Shown one piece after another: positions 7,880 to 16,439 of a DNA stretch of 53,448 bases. The DNA comes from UBA2897 sp036733925. Its GTDB lineage: Bacteria; Bacillota; Negativicutes; Selenomonadales; Selenomonadaceae. Position 1 is the stretch's first letter; every line of letters begins with the position of its first letter. Location of the stretch: positions 1 to 53,448 of the forward strand of contig DAIMZO010000013.1 of assembly GCA_036733925.1 (NCBI GenBank), read 5' to 3'. Under the pieces are notes generated by a model. That model worked only from the letters and a program-made list of their open reading frames with translations. It ran no database searches and had not been told where the DNA came from. The translations under genes were made by a program, and so were the position numbers.

Positions 7880-8761
7880 TTGAGATGGAGACGTTTGGTG
7901 ACGGTTTTGTTGGCGGGGAGCTTGGCGCTGTCGGCTTTTGGGTGCGGGACACCTGCCGCTGGTGACAGCTCGTCGGGGGATGAGGGTTCTGGCGATGCAG
8001 AGGAGGAGCCCGCGCGCGTGATGGCGGCGGATGATTTCTCGAATCTGCAGCTGAACCGCCCGGATGTGCCGGTCTATGATACGCATACGCTCGCGGAGCG
8101 GCGGTCTGAGGGCCTGACGGTGGCGCTGCCGGAGCTCACGCCGTACCGCGAGGGGAAGGTCGCGTATCTGACCTTTGATGATGGGCCGGACGATAAGAAC
8201 ACGCCGGCCATCCTCGACGTGTTGCAGGAGGCCGGCGTCAAGGCGACATTCTATGTGACGGGCGCGCAGGCGGAGGCGCATCCGGACGTGCTGTGCCGGA
8301 TCTATGCGGAGGGGCACGCCATCGGCAATCACAGCTATGACCACCGCTATGAGAAACTCTATCCGTCGGTCGACGGATTCTTCCGCGAGATGGAGAAGAC
8401 AGATGAAATCATCTACGGGATTCTCGGCGTGCGTCCGCTGATCCTGCGCGCACCGGGCGGCCGCATCGGGCATTTCACGTCGGCGTATGGCCCCGCGCTC
8501 AAGGCGCATGGATATGTCGAGCACGATTGGAACGTGAGCTCGGCGGACGCCGCACCGGGGCATCCGGTCGCGCAGGACTTCATCGACAATATCACGGGTG
8601 AGACAGAGGGCGAGGCGACGTCGCATACCGCCATCATTTTGATGCACTCGTCGGAGGGGCATGAGGAGACGGTCAAGGCCCTGCCGGAGATCATCCGGAT
8701 TCTGAAGGAGAAGGGCTACACCTTCGGCGTCGTGACGCCGATGACGCCGCAACCGTGGTAA
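7880..8761 (+). CDS. Polysaccharide deacetylase, probable lipoprotein (NodB homology domain)
   Basis: This enzyme probably removes acetyl groups from an N-acetylated sugar polymer such as peptidoglycan in the cell envelope. The N-terminus has two arginine patches, a hydrophobic run and a cysteine near residue 22 (LALSAFGC), a loose lipobox, followed by an acidic Ser/Gly linker. The NodB domain spans about 90-285: TFDDGPDD with Asp100 and Asp101, the metal-binding NHSYDH (His151 and His155), LRAPGG, and a late LMH motif. All catalytic motifs are present. The start is TTG 7880 after AAGGAGAG. A second deacetylase lies 361 bases downstream on the opposite strand, converging on this one. Confidence 0.9.
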   Translation: MRWRRLVTVLLAGSLALSAFGCGTPAAGDSSSGDEGSGDAEEEPARVMAADDFSNLQLNRPDVPVYDTHTLAERRSEGLTVALPELTPYREGKVAYLTFDDGPDDKNTPAILDVLQEAGVKATFYVTGAQAEAHPDVLCRIYAEGHAIGNHSYDHRYEKLYPSVDGFFREMEKTDEIIYGILGVRPLILRAPGGRIGHFTSAYGPALKAHGYVEHDWNVSSADAAPGHPVAQDFIDNITGETEGEATSHTAIILMHSSEGHEETVKALPEIIRILKEKGYTFGVVTPMTPQPW

Positions 8762-9003
8762 TCTGCTTTTGAACAGAAAAACACCGGACATTCGGAGGTT
8801 AGGAATTTGTAGGAGGCGAGGAGGAGCTTGTCTTGTGCCGGCGTGAGCTGTGCTTTTTCAGGCTTCAGGCCACCGTCGATGAGCTGCGGGAGCTTGTTTG
8901 CCATCGTGAGGACTTTGTAGACGCCGAAGCCATAGCTGACGACACCCGTGACCGTGCCGTCGAAATGGTCGCACGTTCCAAGGATCCCTATCATCGCCAT
9001 CGC
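8716..9003 (-). CDS. Possible small antisense-side ORF, unrecognised
   Basis: A 95-codon minus-strand frame fills most of the gap between the two convergent deacetylase genes. It overlaps the last 46 bases of the first one. Its codons look protein-like and the first third is hydrophobic (MAMIGILGTC, then VVSYGFGVYKVL). A GGGGAGG lies about 12 bases before the ATG at 9003, and the frame continues open further upstream. I recognise no family. It may be a gene remnant or chance in GC-rich DNA. Confidence 0.3.
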   Translation of the reverse strand, partial: AMAMIGILGTCDHFDGTVTGVVSYGFGVYKVLTMANKLPQLIDGGLKPEKAQLTPAQDKLLLASYKFLTSECPVFFCSKADYHGCGVIGVTTPKV

Positions 9004-9060
9004 CTGCGTCACCCTCCCCACCGCCGGCTGGCTCTTCCGGCATAAGACCGTTTGAAAGAA

Positions 9061-9105
9061 AAAAGGATTGCTGCAGACATCACTTGGATGTGCAGCAATC
9101 CTTTT
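9061..9105 (-). terminator. Strong terminator, mainly for the minus-strand deacetylase
   Basis: Perfect 15-bp arms at 9061-9075 and 9091-9105 with A- and T-rich ends on both sides, so it can work in both directions. It lies 18 bases past the stop of the 9123-10025 gene. Confidence 0.88.
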
Positions 9106-9122
9106 TGTGTCCAGCTATCCTG

Positions 9123-10025
9123 TCAGGGGGACGGGATCAGGCGGGCGAGGTGGTCGTGGCCGTTTGCGCGGAGGTTGCGTTTGATCTGTTCGATGGGGCC
9201 GAAGACGGGGGCGAGTTCGAGGCGCCAGCGGAAGCGTTGGAAGGTGTGGTCGTTGCAGCCGAAGATGGGGACGCGGTCGAGCTGGTAGCGGTGGCTGTTT
9301 TTGGATGCGAGACCATAGTGCACGGTGAAGGCCGCACGGTAGCCGGCTTCGTCGGTCGCGGCCTCGATGGCTGGGGAGAAGTCGCCGCATGGGTAGGCGA
9401 TGAAGTCGATGTTCTTCTTGAGGTTCCACTGGAGCGCGAGCTTGGAGTCAGTGAGCTGGTGGTGGAGCTCCTCGTCGCTGACCTGATTGAGCTGCGCGTG
9501 GGAGAGCGTATGGCTCTCGAAGTCGATGAGCCCGCTTTCCTGCATTTCCTCGCATTCGGCCCAGGTCAGGTAGTTCGGATAGGTGCCGATGAAATCGGAT
9601 ACGAGGAAGATTGTGCCCCTGAGGTTGTATTTCTCAAGGATCGGGAACGCGTTCTTAAAGTTGTCGACGTAGCCGTCGTCGAATGTAATGATCACGGGCT
9701 TGTCGGGCAGTGGCGTGCCGTTCTCCCACGAGTCGAGGAGCTCGGCCGGCGTGATCGTATGGTAGCCGTGGTTGGCGAGGTATTTCATCTGTGCCTCGAA
9801 CTGGTCGGTGTGGACGGTCAGCGCGTTTTCATCGCGGTCGTTGATCTGGTGGTAGTTCAGCACCGGGACGTCGTTGCGCGCCGCGTACATGCGGTAGGCG
9901 CCGAAGGCGAGAAACGCGAGGATCAGCGCGGCGAGCAGGATGAAAATCCCCTTCAGCGCGCGTTTCAGCCGTTTCTTTTTCGGTGATGCTATGGGTTTAT
10001 TTCGATATGTATGCAAGAATCGCAC
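9123..10025 (-). CDS. Membrane-anchored polysaccharide deacetylase
   Basis: This is likely an extracytoplasmic de-N-acetylase of the PgaB/IcaB-like branch acting on an envelope or matrix polysaccharide. The 300-aa product has a very basic N-terminus and one membrane segment (about 25-47), then a NodB domain. VPVLNYHQI starts the domain; ITFDDGY holds the catalytic and metal-binding Asp pair; SHTLSH holds the metal His pair; YPCGDFS follows. The start is taken as the GTG at 10025; a TTG at 10016 is possible and neither ribosome site is ideal. No synthase genes of a pga/ica type are adjacent, so the substrate is unknown. It is divergent from the carboxypeptidase gene. Confidence 0.88.
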   Translation of the reverse strand: MRFLHTYRNKPIASPKKKRLKRALKGIFILLAALILAFLAFGAYRMYAARNDVPVLNYHQINDRDENALTVHTDQFEAQMKYLANHGYHTITPAELLDSWENGTPLPDKPVIITFDDGYVDNFKNAFPILEKYNLRGTIFLVSDFIGTYPNYLTWAECEEMQESGLIDFESHTLSHAQLNQVSDEELHHQLTDSKLALQWNLKKNIDFIAYPCGDFSPAIEAATDEAGYRAAFTVHYGLASKNSHRYQLDRVPIFGCNDHTFQRFRWRLELAPVFGPIEQIKRNLRANGHDHLARLIPSP

Positions 10026-10124
10026 AGCCTTTCTGTCATTCCAATCGTGAATCGGATTGTATACAAAAATTTTATCCTCCCTATCTTAGCGCAGAGCCCG
10101 CATGCCTGTCAATGTTTTTCCTCT

Positions 10125-10153
10125 TTGACCAATCGGGAAAAGGGCTGTACAAT
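10125..10153 (+). promoter_or_regulatory. Sigma-70 promoter for the D,D-carboxypeptidase gene
   Basis: TTGACC (10125-10130), 17-base spacer, TACAAT (10148-10153). Transcription would start near 10160, which makes a TTG start at 10168 unlikely and supports ATG 10189. Confidence 0.8.
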
Positions 10154-10188
10154 AGGGAAGGAAATTTTTGAAAAGAAGGCTTAGATTC

Positions 10189-11025
10189 ATGCAGATGAAA
10201 CGTAGAAAATGGTCGGCGGGCTTTGTCCTGCTCTGGATGCTGTGCCTGCTCCTGCCGGGGCTCACGCACGCGGCGGCGCCGGAGATCTCGGCGGATGCGG
10301 CAATCGTCGTGGACCGCGGGACGGGTGCGGTGCTCTATGAGAAGAATGCGGACAAGCGGGAGTATCCGGCGAGCATGACGAAGATGATGACCTGCCTGCT
10401 CGCGCTCGAGAACGGGAAGCCGGACCGCATCGTCGAGGCCAGCGCGAATGCGGCGAATGTCGAGTGCACGCGGCTTCGGGGCGGTGAGCAGATCCGCCTG
10501 CAGGATATCCTGACGCAGATGATGCTGATCTCGGATAACGGTGCGGCGACGGCCGTCGGTGAGTCGTTCGGCGATGGGGATATCGGATACTTCGCGCAGA
10601 AGATGAACGACCGCGCAAAGACGCTCGGCATGACGTCGACGCATTTCGTCAACGCGAACGGCATGCCAGATGAGAACCACTATACGACGGCACGCGATAT
10701 GTCGAAGCTCGCGATGGCGGCTTTCGCGCGGCCGGATTTCCGCCAGATTGTCGGGACGAAGCAGAAGAACATCTACTATATCCGTCCGGCCGGACGCGTG
10801 GAAAGCTGCGAGAATACGAATGAGTTGCTCTGGAGCTATGCAGGCTGCGTCGGCGGGAAAACGGGCTGGACGAACGCGGCGCGTGGCTGTCTGACCGTCG
10901 CGGCGAACCGGAACGGGCACGAGCTCATCGCAATCGTCATGCACAGCGAGGACGAGGAGAGCCGGTTCCGCGAGGCGGCGGCGCTTCTCGACTATGGGTT
11001 CGCCGCGGAACAGGGAGCGCAGTGA
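10189..11025 (+). CDS. Serine-type D-alanyl-D-alanine carboxypeptidase (peptidase S11)
   Basis: The enzyme trims the terminal D-Ala from peptidoglycan stem peptides outside the inner membrane. It has a signal peptide (basic start, hydrophobic core, cut near THAAA). All three penicillin-binding motifs are present: SMTK starting at residue 62, SDN at 115-117 and KTG at 224-226. At 278 aa it holds only the peptidase domain and lacks the C-terminal beta domain and amphipathic tail of DacA/DacF, so it may be periplasmic. I chose ATG 10189 (AGAAGG 9 bases upstream) over TTG 10168 because the promoter leaves no room for the earlier ribosome site. Confidence 0.9.
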   Translation: MQMKRRKWSAGFVLLWMLCLLLPGLTHAAAPEISADAAIVVDRGTGAVLYEKNADKREYPASMTKMMTCLLALENGKPDRIVEASANAANVECTRLRGGEQIRLQDILTQMMLISDNGAATAVGESFGDGDIGYFAQKMNDRAKTLGMTSTHFVNANGMPDENHYTTARDMSKLAMAAFARPDFRQIVGTKQKNIYYIRPAGRVESCENTNELLWSYAGCVGGKTGWTNAARGCLTVAANRNGHELIAIVMHSEDEESRFREAAALLDYGFAAEQGAQ

Positions 11026-11062
11026 GTGGAAAGGATGCCTCTTTCCTTTTGTGGAAACGCAT

Positions 11063-11070
11063 TGTATAAT
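11063..11070 (+). promoter_or_regulatory. Candidate -10 element for pncB
   Basis: TATAAT at 11065-11070 preceded directly by TG, 39 bases before the pncB start. No good -35 at the usual distance. Confidence 0.5.
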
Positions 11071-11109
11071 AGGAAACAGAAGGTATTTGGATGGTAAGGA
11101 GCTGGAGCT

Positions 11110-12567
11110 ATGACGCAGTTTGATTCGCGCAACATCTCGATGATGATGGACTTCTACGAGATGACGATGGCGAATGGCTATTTCAAGACCGGGGATATGG
11201 ATACGCTCGTCGCGTTCGACGTGTTTTACCGCGCAAACCCGGATGACGGCGGTTTCGCGATTTTCGCCGGACTGGAGCAGGTCATCGAATATGTGGAGAA
11301 TATGCGGTTCTCGGAGGAGGACGTGGAATATTTCCGTCAGCAGCACATGTTTTCGGAAGAATTCCTCGCGTACCTGCGTGATTTCCGCTTCAAAGGCGAT
11401 ATCTACGCGCTGCCGGAGGGCACGGTCATGTACCCGAATGAACCGGTGCTGACGGTCGTCGCGCCGCTCATCGACGCGCAGCTCGTCGAGACGGCGATCC
11501 TCGCGCAGATCAATCACCAGTCGCTGATCGCGACGAAGGCGCGGCGTATCTGCCGTGCGGCGAAGGGGCGCGCGGTCTCGGATTTCGGCGCGCGGCGGGC
11601 GCACAACATGGACGCCGCGACGTATGGCGCGCGCGCGGCCTATATCGGCGGCGTGGTCGGCACGGCGACGTGCTCGGCAGGCCAGATGTTCGACATCCCG
11701 ATTTCGGGCACGATGGCGCACAGCTGGGTCATGTTCTACGGGGATGAGTACGAGGCGTTCAAGCATTACGCAGAGACGTACCCGGACGCGACAATCCTGC
11801 TCGTCGACACCTACGATGTCATCCATTCGGGCATCCCGAACGCCATCCGCGTCGCGCATGAGGTGCTCGAGCCGATGGGCAAGCGCCTGAAGGGAATCCG
11901 CATCGATTCCGGCGACCTCGCGTACCTCTCGAAAAAGGTGCGCAAGATGCTCGACGCCGCAGGGCTCGAGGACTGCATGATCGTCGTGTCGAACAGCCTC
12001 GATGAGTTCACGGTCTCGTCGCTGCTGAACCAGGGGGCCTGCATCGACAGCTTCGGCATCGGGGAGCGCCTGATCACGGCGAAGTCGGAGCCGGTGTTCG
12101 GCGCGGTCTACAAGCTCGCAGCGGTCGGCCGGGACGGGAAGTTCGAGCCGCGCATCAAGGTCTCGGAGAACGTCGAGAAAATCACGAACCCTGGCCTCAA
12201 GGATCTCTACCGCGTCTACAATGCGGAGGGCCATGCGGTCGCGGATCTGCTCGCGGTCTGCGGCGAGACGATTGACCTCTCGAAACCGTATCGCTATGTC
12301 GATCCGATCAAGCCGTGGAAGAACCGCCATTTCGAGCATTGCACGATCAAGAACCTGCGAAAAATCTACGTGCGGCAGGGGAAGCGGACGGAGCAGCTGC
12401 CGACGCTGACGGAGATCCGCGATTATGTGAAACGGCAGCTCGACCACGAGATCTGGGAGGAAGAGCAGCGGTTCGAGAACCCGCATCAGCATTACCTCGA
12501 TATGACCCCAGCGTATTATGAGCTCAAGATGGATCTGCTCTCGAAGACACGTGAAGCGCACGCGTAA
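11110..12567 (+). CDS. pncB: Nicotinate phosphoribosyltransferase
   Basis: PncB joins nicotinate and PRPP with ATP to give nicotinate mononucleotide in NAD salvage, in the cytosol. The 485-aa length fits the long bacterial type. Visible features are the N-terminal MDFYEMTMANGYF, a conserved SGTMAHSW with the phosphorylated-type His at 204, a RIDSGDL segment, and the C-terminal region of the long form. ATG 11110 has AAGGAG upstream. aroE follows after only 13 bases, so the two probably share a transcript. Confidence 0.93.
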   Translation: MTQFDSRNISMMMDFYEMTMANGYFKTGDMDTLVAFDVFYRANPDDGGFAIFAGLEQVIEYVENMRFSEEDVEYFRQQHMFSEEFLAYLRDFRFKGDIYALPEGTVMYPNEPVLTVVAPLIDAQLVETAILAQINHQSLIATKARRICRAAKGRAVSDFGARRAHNMDAATYGARAAYIGGVVGTATCSAGQMFDIPISGTMAHSWVMFYGDEYEAFKHYAETYPDATILLVDTYDVIHSGIPNAIRVAHEVLEPMGKRLKGIRIDSGDLAYLSKKVRKMLDAAGLEDCMIVVSNSLDEFTVSSLLNQGACIDSFGIGERLITAKSEPVFGAVYKLAAVGRDGKFEPRIKVSENVEKITNPGLKDLYRVYNAEGHAVADLLAVCGETIDLSKPYRYVDPIKPWKNRHFEHCTIKNLRKIYVRQGKRTEQLPTLTEIRDYVKRQLDHEIWEEEQRFENPHQHYLDMTPAYYELKMDLLSKTREAHA

Positions 12568-12580
12568 AGGAGGATGTGTG

Positions 12581-13486
12581 ATGAAGATAACTGGACAGAC
12601 GAAGAACCTCGGGGTCATCGGGTGGCCGATTGCGCATTCGCTGTCTCCCATCATCCAGAACGCAGCGATCGAGGCGGCGGATCTCGACTATACCTACATG
12701 GCTTTCCCTGTGGATCCGGAGGATCTCCCCGCGGCGGTGAGCGGCCTGCAGGCCTGCCATTTCCGCGGGTATAATGTGACAATCCCGCATAAGCAGAACA
12801 TCATGGGGGAACTCGACGAGATCGATGAGGACGCAGAGATCATCGGCGCGGTCAACACCGTGGTGATTGATCCGGATTACCTGATGACGGGGTACAATAC
12901 GGATGTCACGGGCTTCCTGATGGGACTCGACGAGAAATCGTTCAGCCCGAGAGGGAAGCATGTGGTCATCCTCGGTGCGGGCGGCGCGGCGCACGCGGTG
13001 CTCTGGGGGCTCGTGAAGCGCGGTGCGGCAAGCATCACGCTCGCCGTGCGGAACCCGGAGAAGGCCGAGAAGGTCGTGGAGCATTTTACGCCGCATGTCG
13101 ACGAGATGAAGCTGAATGTCGTCGACTGGGAAAAACCGGAATACCCGGTTGTCCTTTCCGCGGCGGATCTGCTCGTCAACACGACGCCGCTCGGCATGCT
13201 CCCGAAGCTCGACGGCATGGCGCCAGTCGACTGGGAGGCGCTCGAGCCGGATGCACTGGTCTACGATGTGATCTACACGCCCGCGGAGACCAGGCTCCTG
13301 CGCGAAGCGAAGGAACACGGGCACAGGATCCAGAACGGCGAGACGATGCTCGTCGGACAGGGGGCGGCGTCCTTCGAGCTCTGGACGGGCGTGAAGCCGG
13401 ATCTCGAGGTCATGCGGACGGCTTTGCGGCAGGCGCTCGACGAACGGAATGCGAAGCGGCCGCTGGCGGCTTTCTGCATCAGCTGA
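12581..13486 (+). CDS. aroE: Shikimate dehydrogenase
   Basis: AroE reduces 3-dehydroshikimate to shikimate with NADPH in aromatic amino acid synthesis. The 301-aa protein has the shikimate-binding SLSP near residue 20, NVTIPHK with catalytic Lys71, the nucleotide-binding GAGGAA loop and NTTPLGM. The start ATG 12581 follows AAAGGAGG; a frame opening at 12518 overlaps pncB and is not used. A terminator directly after the stop ends the pncB-aroE unit. Confidence 0.94.
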   Translation: MKITGQTKNLGVIGWPIAHSLSPIIQNAAIEAADLDYTYMAFPVDPEDLPAAVSGLQACHFRGYNVTIPHKQNIMGELDEIDEDAEIIGAVNTVVIDPDYLMTGYNTDVTGFLMGLDEKSFSPRGKHVVILGAGGAAHAVLWGLVKRGAASITLAVRNPEKAEKVVEHFTPHVDEMKLNVVDWEKPEYPVVLSAADLLVNTTPLGMLPKLDGMAPVDWEALEPDALVYDVIYTPAETRLLREAKEHGHRIQNGETMLVGQGAASFELWTGVKPDLEVMRTALRQALDERNAKRPLAAFCIS

Positions 13487-13498
13487 TAGGGAGAAACA

Positions 13499-13534
13499 AA
13501 CAGCGCGGGCACGGACTGGCCCGTGCTGTTTTTC
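13499..13534 (+). terminator. Terminator after aroE
   Basis: AACAGCGCGGGC (13499-13510) pairs with GCCCGTGCTGTT (13519-13530) with one G-T pair, followed by a T run. Confidence 0.88.
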
Positions 13535-13553
13535 CGTAAACTGCTTTCAAGCA

Positions 13554-13582
13554 TTGCCCCATCTGGTTTTTTCATGTATAAT
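13554..13582 (+). promoter_or_regulatory. Sigma-70 promoter for the rodZ-like gene
   Basis: TTGCCC (13554-13559), 17-base spacer, TATAAT (13577-13582). It lies between the aroE terminator and the 13665 start, with a leader of about 75 bases. Confidence 0.75.
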
Positions 13583-13664
13583 AAATAAAGTATGAGTTGT
13601 TATCTGAAAGAAACGACGCATTTGCGATAAAATAAACGATGGAACATCGGGAGGTTTTTTCAAT

Positions 13665-14549
13665 ATGATCGGTGATACGCTGCGTGAGGCCAGGGAAAAA
13701 CAGGATCTCAGCATCAAAGATATCGAGTCTGGGACCAGCATTCGCGCGTTATATCTGGAAAGCATTGAAAAAGGGGAATACGATAAGCTCCCGGGAGAAG
13801 TCTATACGAAAGGCTTCATCCGCAACTACGCGAATTTCCTTCACCTCGATGCGGACAAGCTCGTCCATCAGTATATGGAGGAGAATAATCCGGAAGGGCT
13901 GAAAGCCAAGCAGGAGGAGAAGGAGCAGGAACTCCGCGAGGAGGATGCGCGCAAAGGGTTCTCCTATGCGAAGGAGCATCCGGAGGCGGCGCGCGCGGCG
14001 AAGGAGCCGCCGAAGAAACGCCCTGTCCGTCTGCAGGAGGATAAGACCGGTTACAGCGACTTCCACGAGCGCGTACAGGCTTCGCATAACCGGCAGAATA
14101 TCCTGATTGCGGCGGTCGTCCTGATCGTCGTGCTCGCTGGCGCGTATTTCATGTTCAGCGATGACGATTCCTCGGCCAGTACGAAGCCGTCGAAGCAGGT
14201 CACGACGCAGGCGAAGAAATCCACTGGCGAGACGGCGAAGCCGGCGGATGAGGAGAAGCAGTACGACGATGTTGAGGTCACGGCGAAGTTCACGAACCGC
14301 TGCTGGATCTCGGTGAAGGCCGACGGCAAGCAGATCTACGAGGGCACGGTCGAAAAGGGCAAGACCATGCAGTGGAAGGCTGACGATACGATTGAGATCC
14401 GCGCCGGAAATGCCGGGGCGGTCTCGTTCACGGTCAACGGACAGGATATGGGCAAGGCCGGTGAGGAAGGCCAGGTCGCGGATAAGACGTTCACCAAGGA
14501 TTCGAAAGCTTCGGATGCGTCGGCCGACTCGTCCAAGAACAGCAAATAA
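13665..14549 (+). CDS. rodZ: RodZ-like helix-turn-helix membrane protein
   Basis: RodZ-type proteins link the MreB cytoskeleton to the cell-wall elongation machinery at the inner membrane. The 294-aa product has an N-terminal helix-turn-helix (about 1-70) containing GEVYTKGFIRNYA, a charged linker, one membrane helix near 145-163 and an outer DUF4115-type beta domain (about 205-270). A Ser/Asp/Lys-rich tail follows. ATG 13665 follows GGGAGG. The gene begins a long same-strand run, starting with ygiQ 3 bases after its stop. Cell-shape function is inferred from the family; no mreB is in the window. Confidence 0.85.
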   Translation: MIGDTLREAREKQDLSIKDIESGTSIRALYLESIEKGEYDKLPGEVYTKGFIRNYANFLHLDADKLVHQYMEENNPEGLKAKQEEKEQELREEDARKGFSYAKEHPEAARAAKEPPKKRPVRLQEDKTGYSDFHERVQASHNRQNILIAAVVLIVVLAGAYFMFSDDDSSASTKPSKQVTTQAKKSTGETAKPADEEKQYDDVEVTAKFTNRCWISVKADGKQIYEGTVEKGKTMQWKADDTIEIRAGNAGAVSFTVNGQDMGKAGEEGQVADKTFTKDSKASDASADSSKNSK

Positions 14550-14552
14550 ACG

Positions 14553-16439
14553 ATGGAAAGACTGAAAACAAGAGAAGATTTCCTGCCAATCGACCGGTCG
14601 GATATGGAACGGCGCGGCTGGGAGCAGCTCGATTTCATCTTTGTCTCCGGTGACGCCTATGTCGATCATCCGAGCTTCGGCCCGGCCATCCTGACAAGGC
14701 TTCTCGAAAAACACGGCTATAAGGTCGGTATCATTCCCCAGCCGGATTGGCATTCCACCCGGGATTTCTGCCGGCTGGGAAAGCCCCGGCTGGGTTTTTT
14801 GGTGTCCGCGGGCAATATGGACTCGATGCTGAACAAGTTCACGGCGTCGAAGAAGCAGCGCTCGCAGGACGCCTACAGCCCCGGCGGGCGCTCGGGGTAC
14901 CGCCCGAACCGCGCGACAATCGTCTACTGCAACCGGCTGCGGGAAGCCTATCCCGATGTGCCAATCCTGATTGGCGGCATCGAGGCAAGCCTGCGGCGCA
15001 TGGCGCATTACGATTACTGGGAGAACAAGGTGCGCCGCTCCATCCTCGTTGACAGCATGGCCGATATCCTGATCTACGGTATGGGCGAGCGCGCGCTGAT
15101 TGAGATTGCGGCGGATCTTAATCAGGGCGTCGCAGTCGAGAATATCCAGGATGTTGGCGGCACCTGCTACCGTGTGCCGAACATGGACTATGTCTACGAC
15201 TATCTGCCGCTGCCATCGTTTGCGGAGGTCGAGCATGACAAAGGGAAGTTCGCCGAGGCGTTCAGGCTCGAATACCTCGAGCAGGATCCGATCCGCGGAC
15301 GCCGCCTGGCCCAGCAGAACGACGAATGGTGCGTGGTCGCGAATCCGCCGGCGAAGCCGCTCTCCGAAGAGGAGATGGACGAGATCTACGACCTGCCGTA
15401 TGCGAGGACCTGGCACCCGATCTACGATAAGGACGGCGGCATCCCCGCCCTGCAGGAAGTCCAGTTCAGCCTCGTCTCGCATCGCGGCTGCTTCGGCGGC
15501 TGTCATTTCTGCGCGATTATCTCGCATGAGGGCCGCATCATCCAGCGGCGCAGCCACCGGTCCATCCTGCGCGAGGCGAAGATCCTGACGCAGCTGCCGG
15601 GCTTCAAGGGCTATATCCACGATGTCGGCGGCCCAACGGCGAATTTCCGCCGGACGAGCTGCGACGGGCAGCTCGAGCGCGGGACATGCCGCGGCAAGCC
15701 ATGTCTGTCGCCATTGCCTTGCCGGAACCTCATCGCGGATCATAGCGACTACATCCAGCTGCTGCGCGAGCTGCGCGCCCTGCCGGGCGTCAAGAAGGTC
15801 TTCGTCCGTTCGGGCATCCGCTTTGACTACCTGATGCTCGCGAAAGACGAATTCCTCGAGGAGCTCTGCAAGTATCACGTCAGCGGACAGCTCAAGATCG
15901 CGCCGGAGCATATCTCCGACCGCGTGACGCGCATGATGGGAAAATCCCCGCGCAAGGTCTATCTCGCGTTCAACCGCCGCTTCAAGGCCATCAACGAAAA
16001 GCTCGGGAAGAAGCAGTACCTCGTGCCGTACTTCATGTCGAGCCATCCGGGTTCGCATCTCGAGGACGCCGTAGAGCTCGCGGAGTTCATCCGCGATATG
16101 GGCTACCATCCGCAGCAGGTGCAGGATTTCATCCCGACGCCAGGGACGCTTTCGACCTGTATGTGGTATACGGGCATTGACCCGTTGACCGGAGAGAAGG
16201 TATGGTGCGCGAAAAGCTATGAGGAGAAGCTCATGCAGCGCGCGCTCATGCAGTACTGGCTGCCGAAGAATCACGCCATCGTGCGGAAGGCCCTGCGCCT
16301 CGCGCGCCGCGAGGATCTGATTGGCTACGGGAAGAAATGCCTTGTGCGGCCGGAAAATCATGCAAAGCCGAAAAATCATGCAAAGCCGAAAAGTCATGCA
16401 AACCCGGAAAATCACGCAAAGAGGAGGGGAAGACGATGA
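14553..16439 (+). CDS. YgiQ-family radical SAM protein
   Basis: This is a conserved large radical SAM protein whose substrate is not established. At 628 aa it has the family length, the YgiQ N-terminus with FVSGDAYVDHPSFG, and the iron-sulfur cysteines C313, C317 and C320 in CFGGCHFC. The tail after about residue 600 is a lysine-rich, species-variable repeat (NHAKPK units) encoded by 18-bp DNA repeats. The stop overlaps the nrdR start in ATGA, so the two are coupled. The ATG lies 3 bases after rodZ with only a weak ribosome site, which suggests coupling there as well. Confidence 0.93.
   Translation: MERLKTREDFLPIDRSDMERRGWEQLDFIFVSGDAYVDHPSFGPAILTRLLEKHGYKVGIIPQPDWHSTRDFCRLGKPRLGFLVSAGNMDSMLNKFTASKKQRSQDAYSPGGRSGYRPNRATIVYCNRLREAYPDVPILIGGIEASLRRMAHYDYWENKVRRSILVDSMADILIYGMGERALIEIAADLNQGVAVENIQDVGGTCYRVPNMDYVYDYLPLPSFAEVEHDKGKFAEAFRLEYLEQDPIRGRRLAQQNDEWCVVANPPAKPLSEEEMDEIYDLPYARTWHPIYDKDGGIPALQEVQFSLVSHRGCFGGCHFCAIISHEGRIIQRRSHRSILREAKILTQLPGFKGYIHDVGGPTANFRRTSCDGQLERGTCRGKPCLSPLPCRNLIADHSDYIQLLRELRALPGVKKVFVRSGIRFDYLMLAKDEFLEELCKYHVSGQLKIAPEHISDRVTRMMGKSPRKVYLAFNRRFKAINEKLGKKQYLVPYFMSSHPGSHLEDAVELAEFIRDMGYHPQQVQDFIPTPGTLSTCMWYTGIDPLTGEKVWCAKSYEEKLMQRALMQYWLPKNHAIVRKALRLARREDLIGYGKKCLVRPENHAKPKNHAKPKSHANPENHAKRRGRR
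16352..16425 (+). repeat. 18-bp tandem repeat coding the YgiQ tail
   Basis: About four imperfect copies of an 18-base unit of the type GAAAAATCATGCAAAGCC, each coding a six-residue N-H-A-K-P-K-like unit, just before the nrdR ribosome site. Copy number could change by slippage without shifting the frame. Confidence 0.8.

Noticed and set aside
10081..12654. 857-codon minus-strand frame opposite the carboxypeptidase and pncB genes
   Set aside because: Composition is His/Arg/Leu shadow sequence and it runs across two clear genes and a promoter.
13749..16415. 888-codon minus-strand frame opposite rodZ and ygiQ
   Set aside because: Spans two real genes; its repetitive start is only the complement of the YgiQ tail repeats.
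16352..16425. CRISPR-like repeats
   Set aside because: Units are 18 bp, directly adjacent without spacers, and inside the ygiQ frame.
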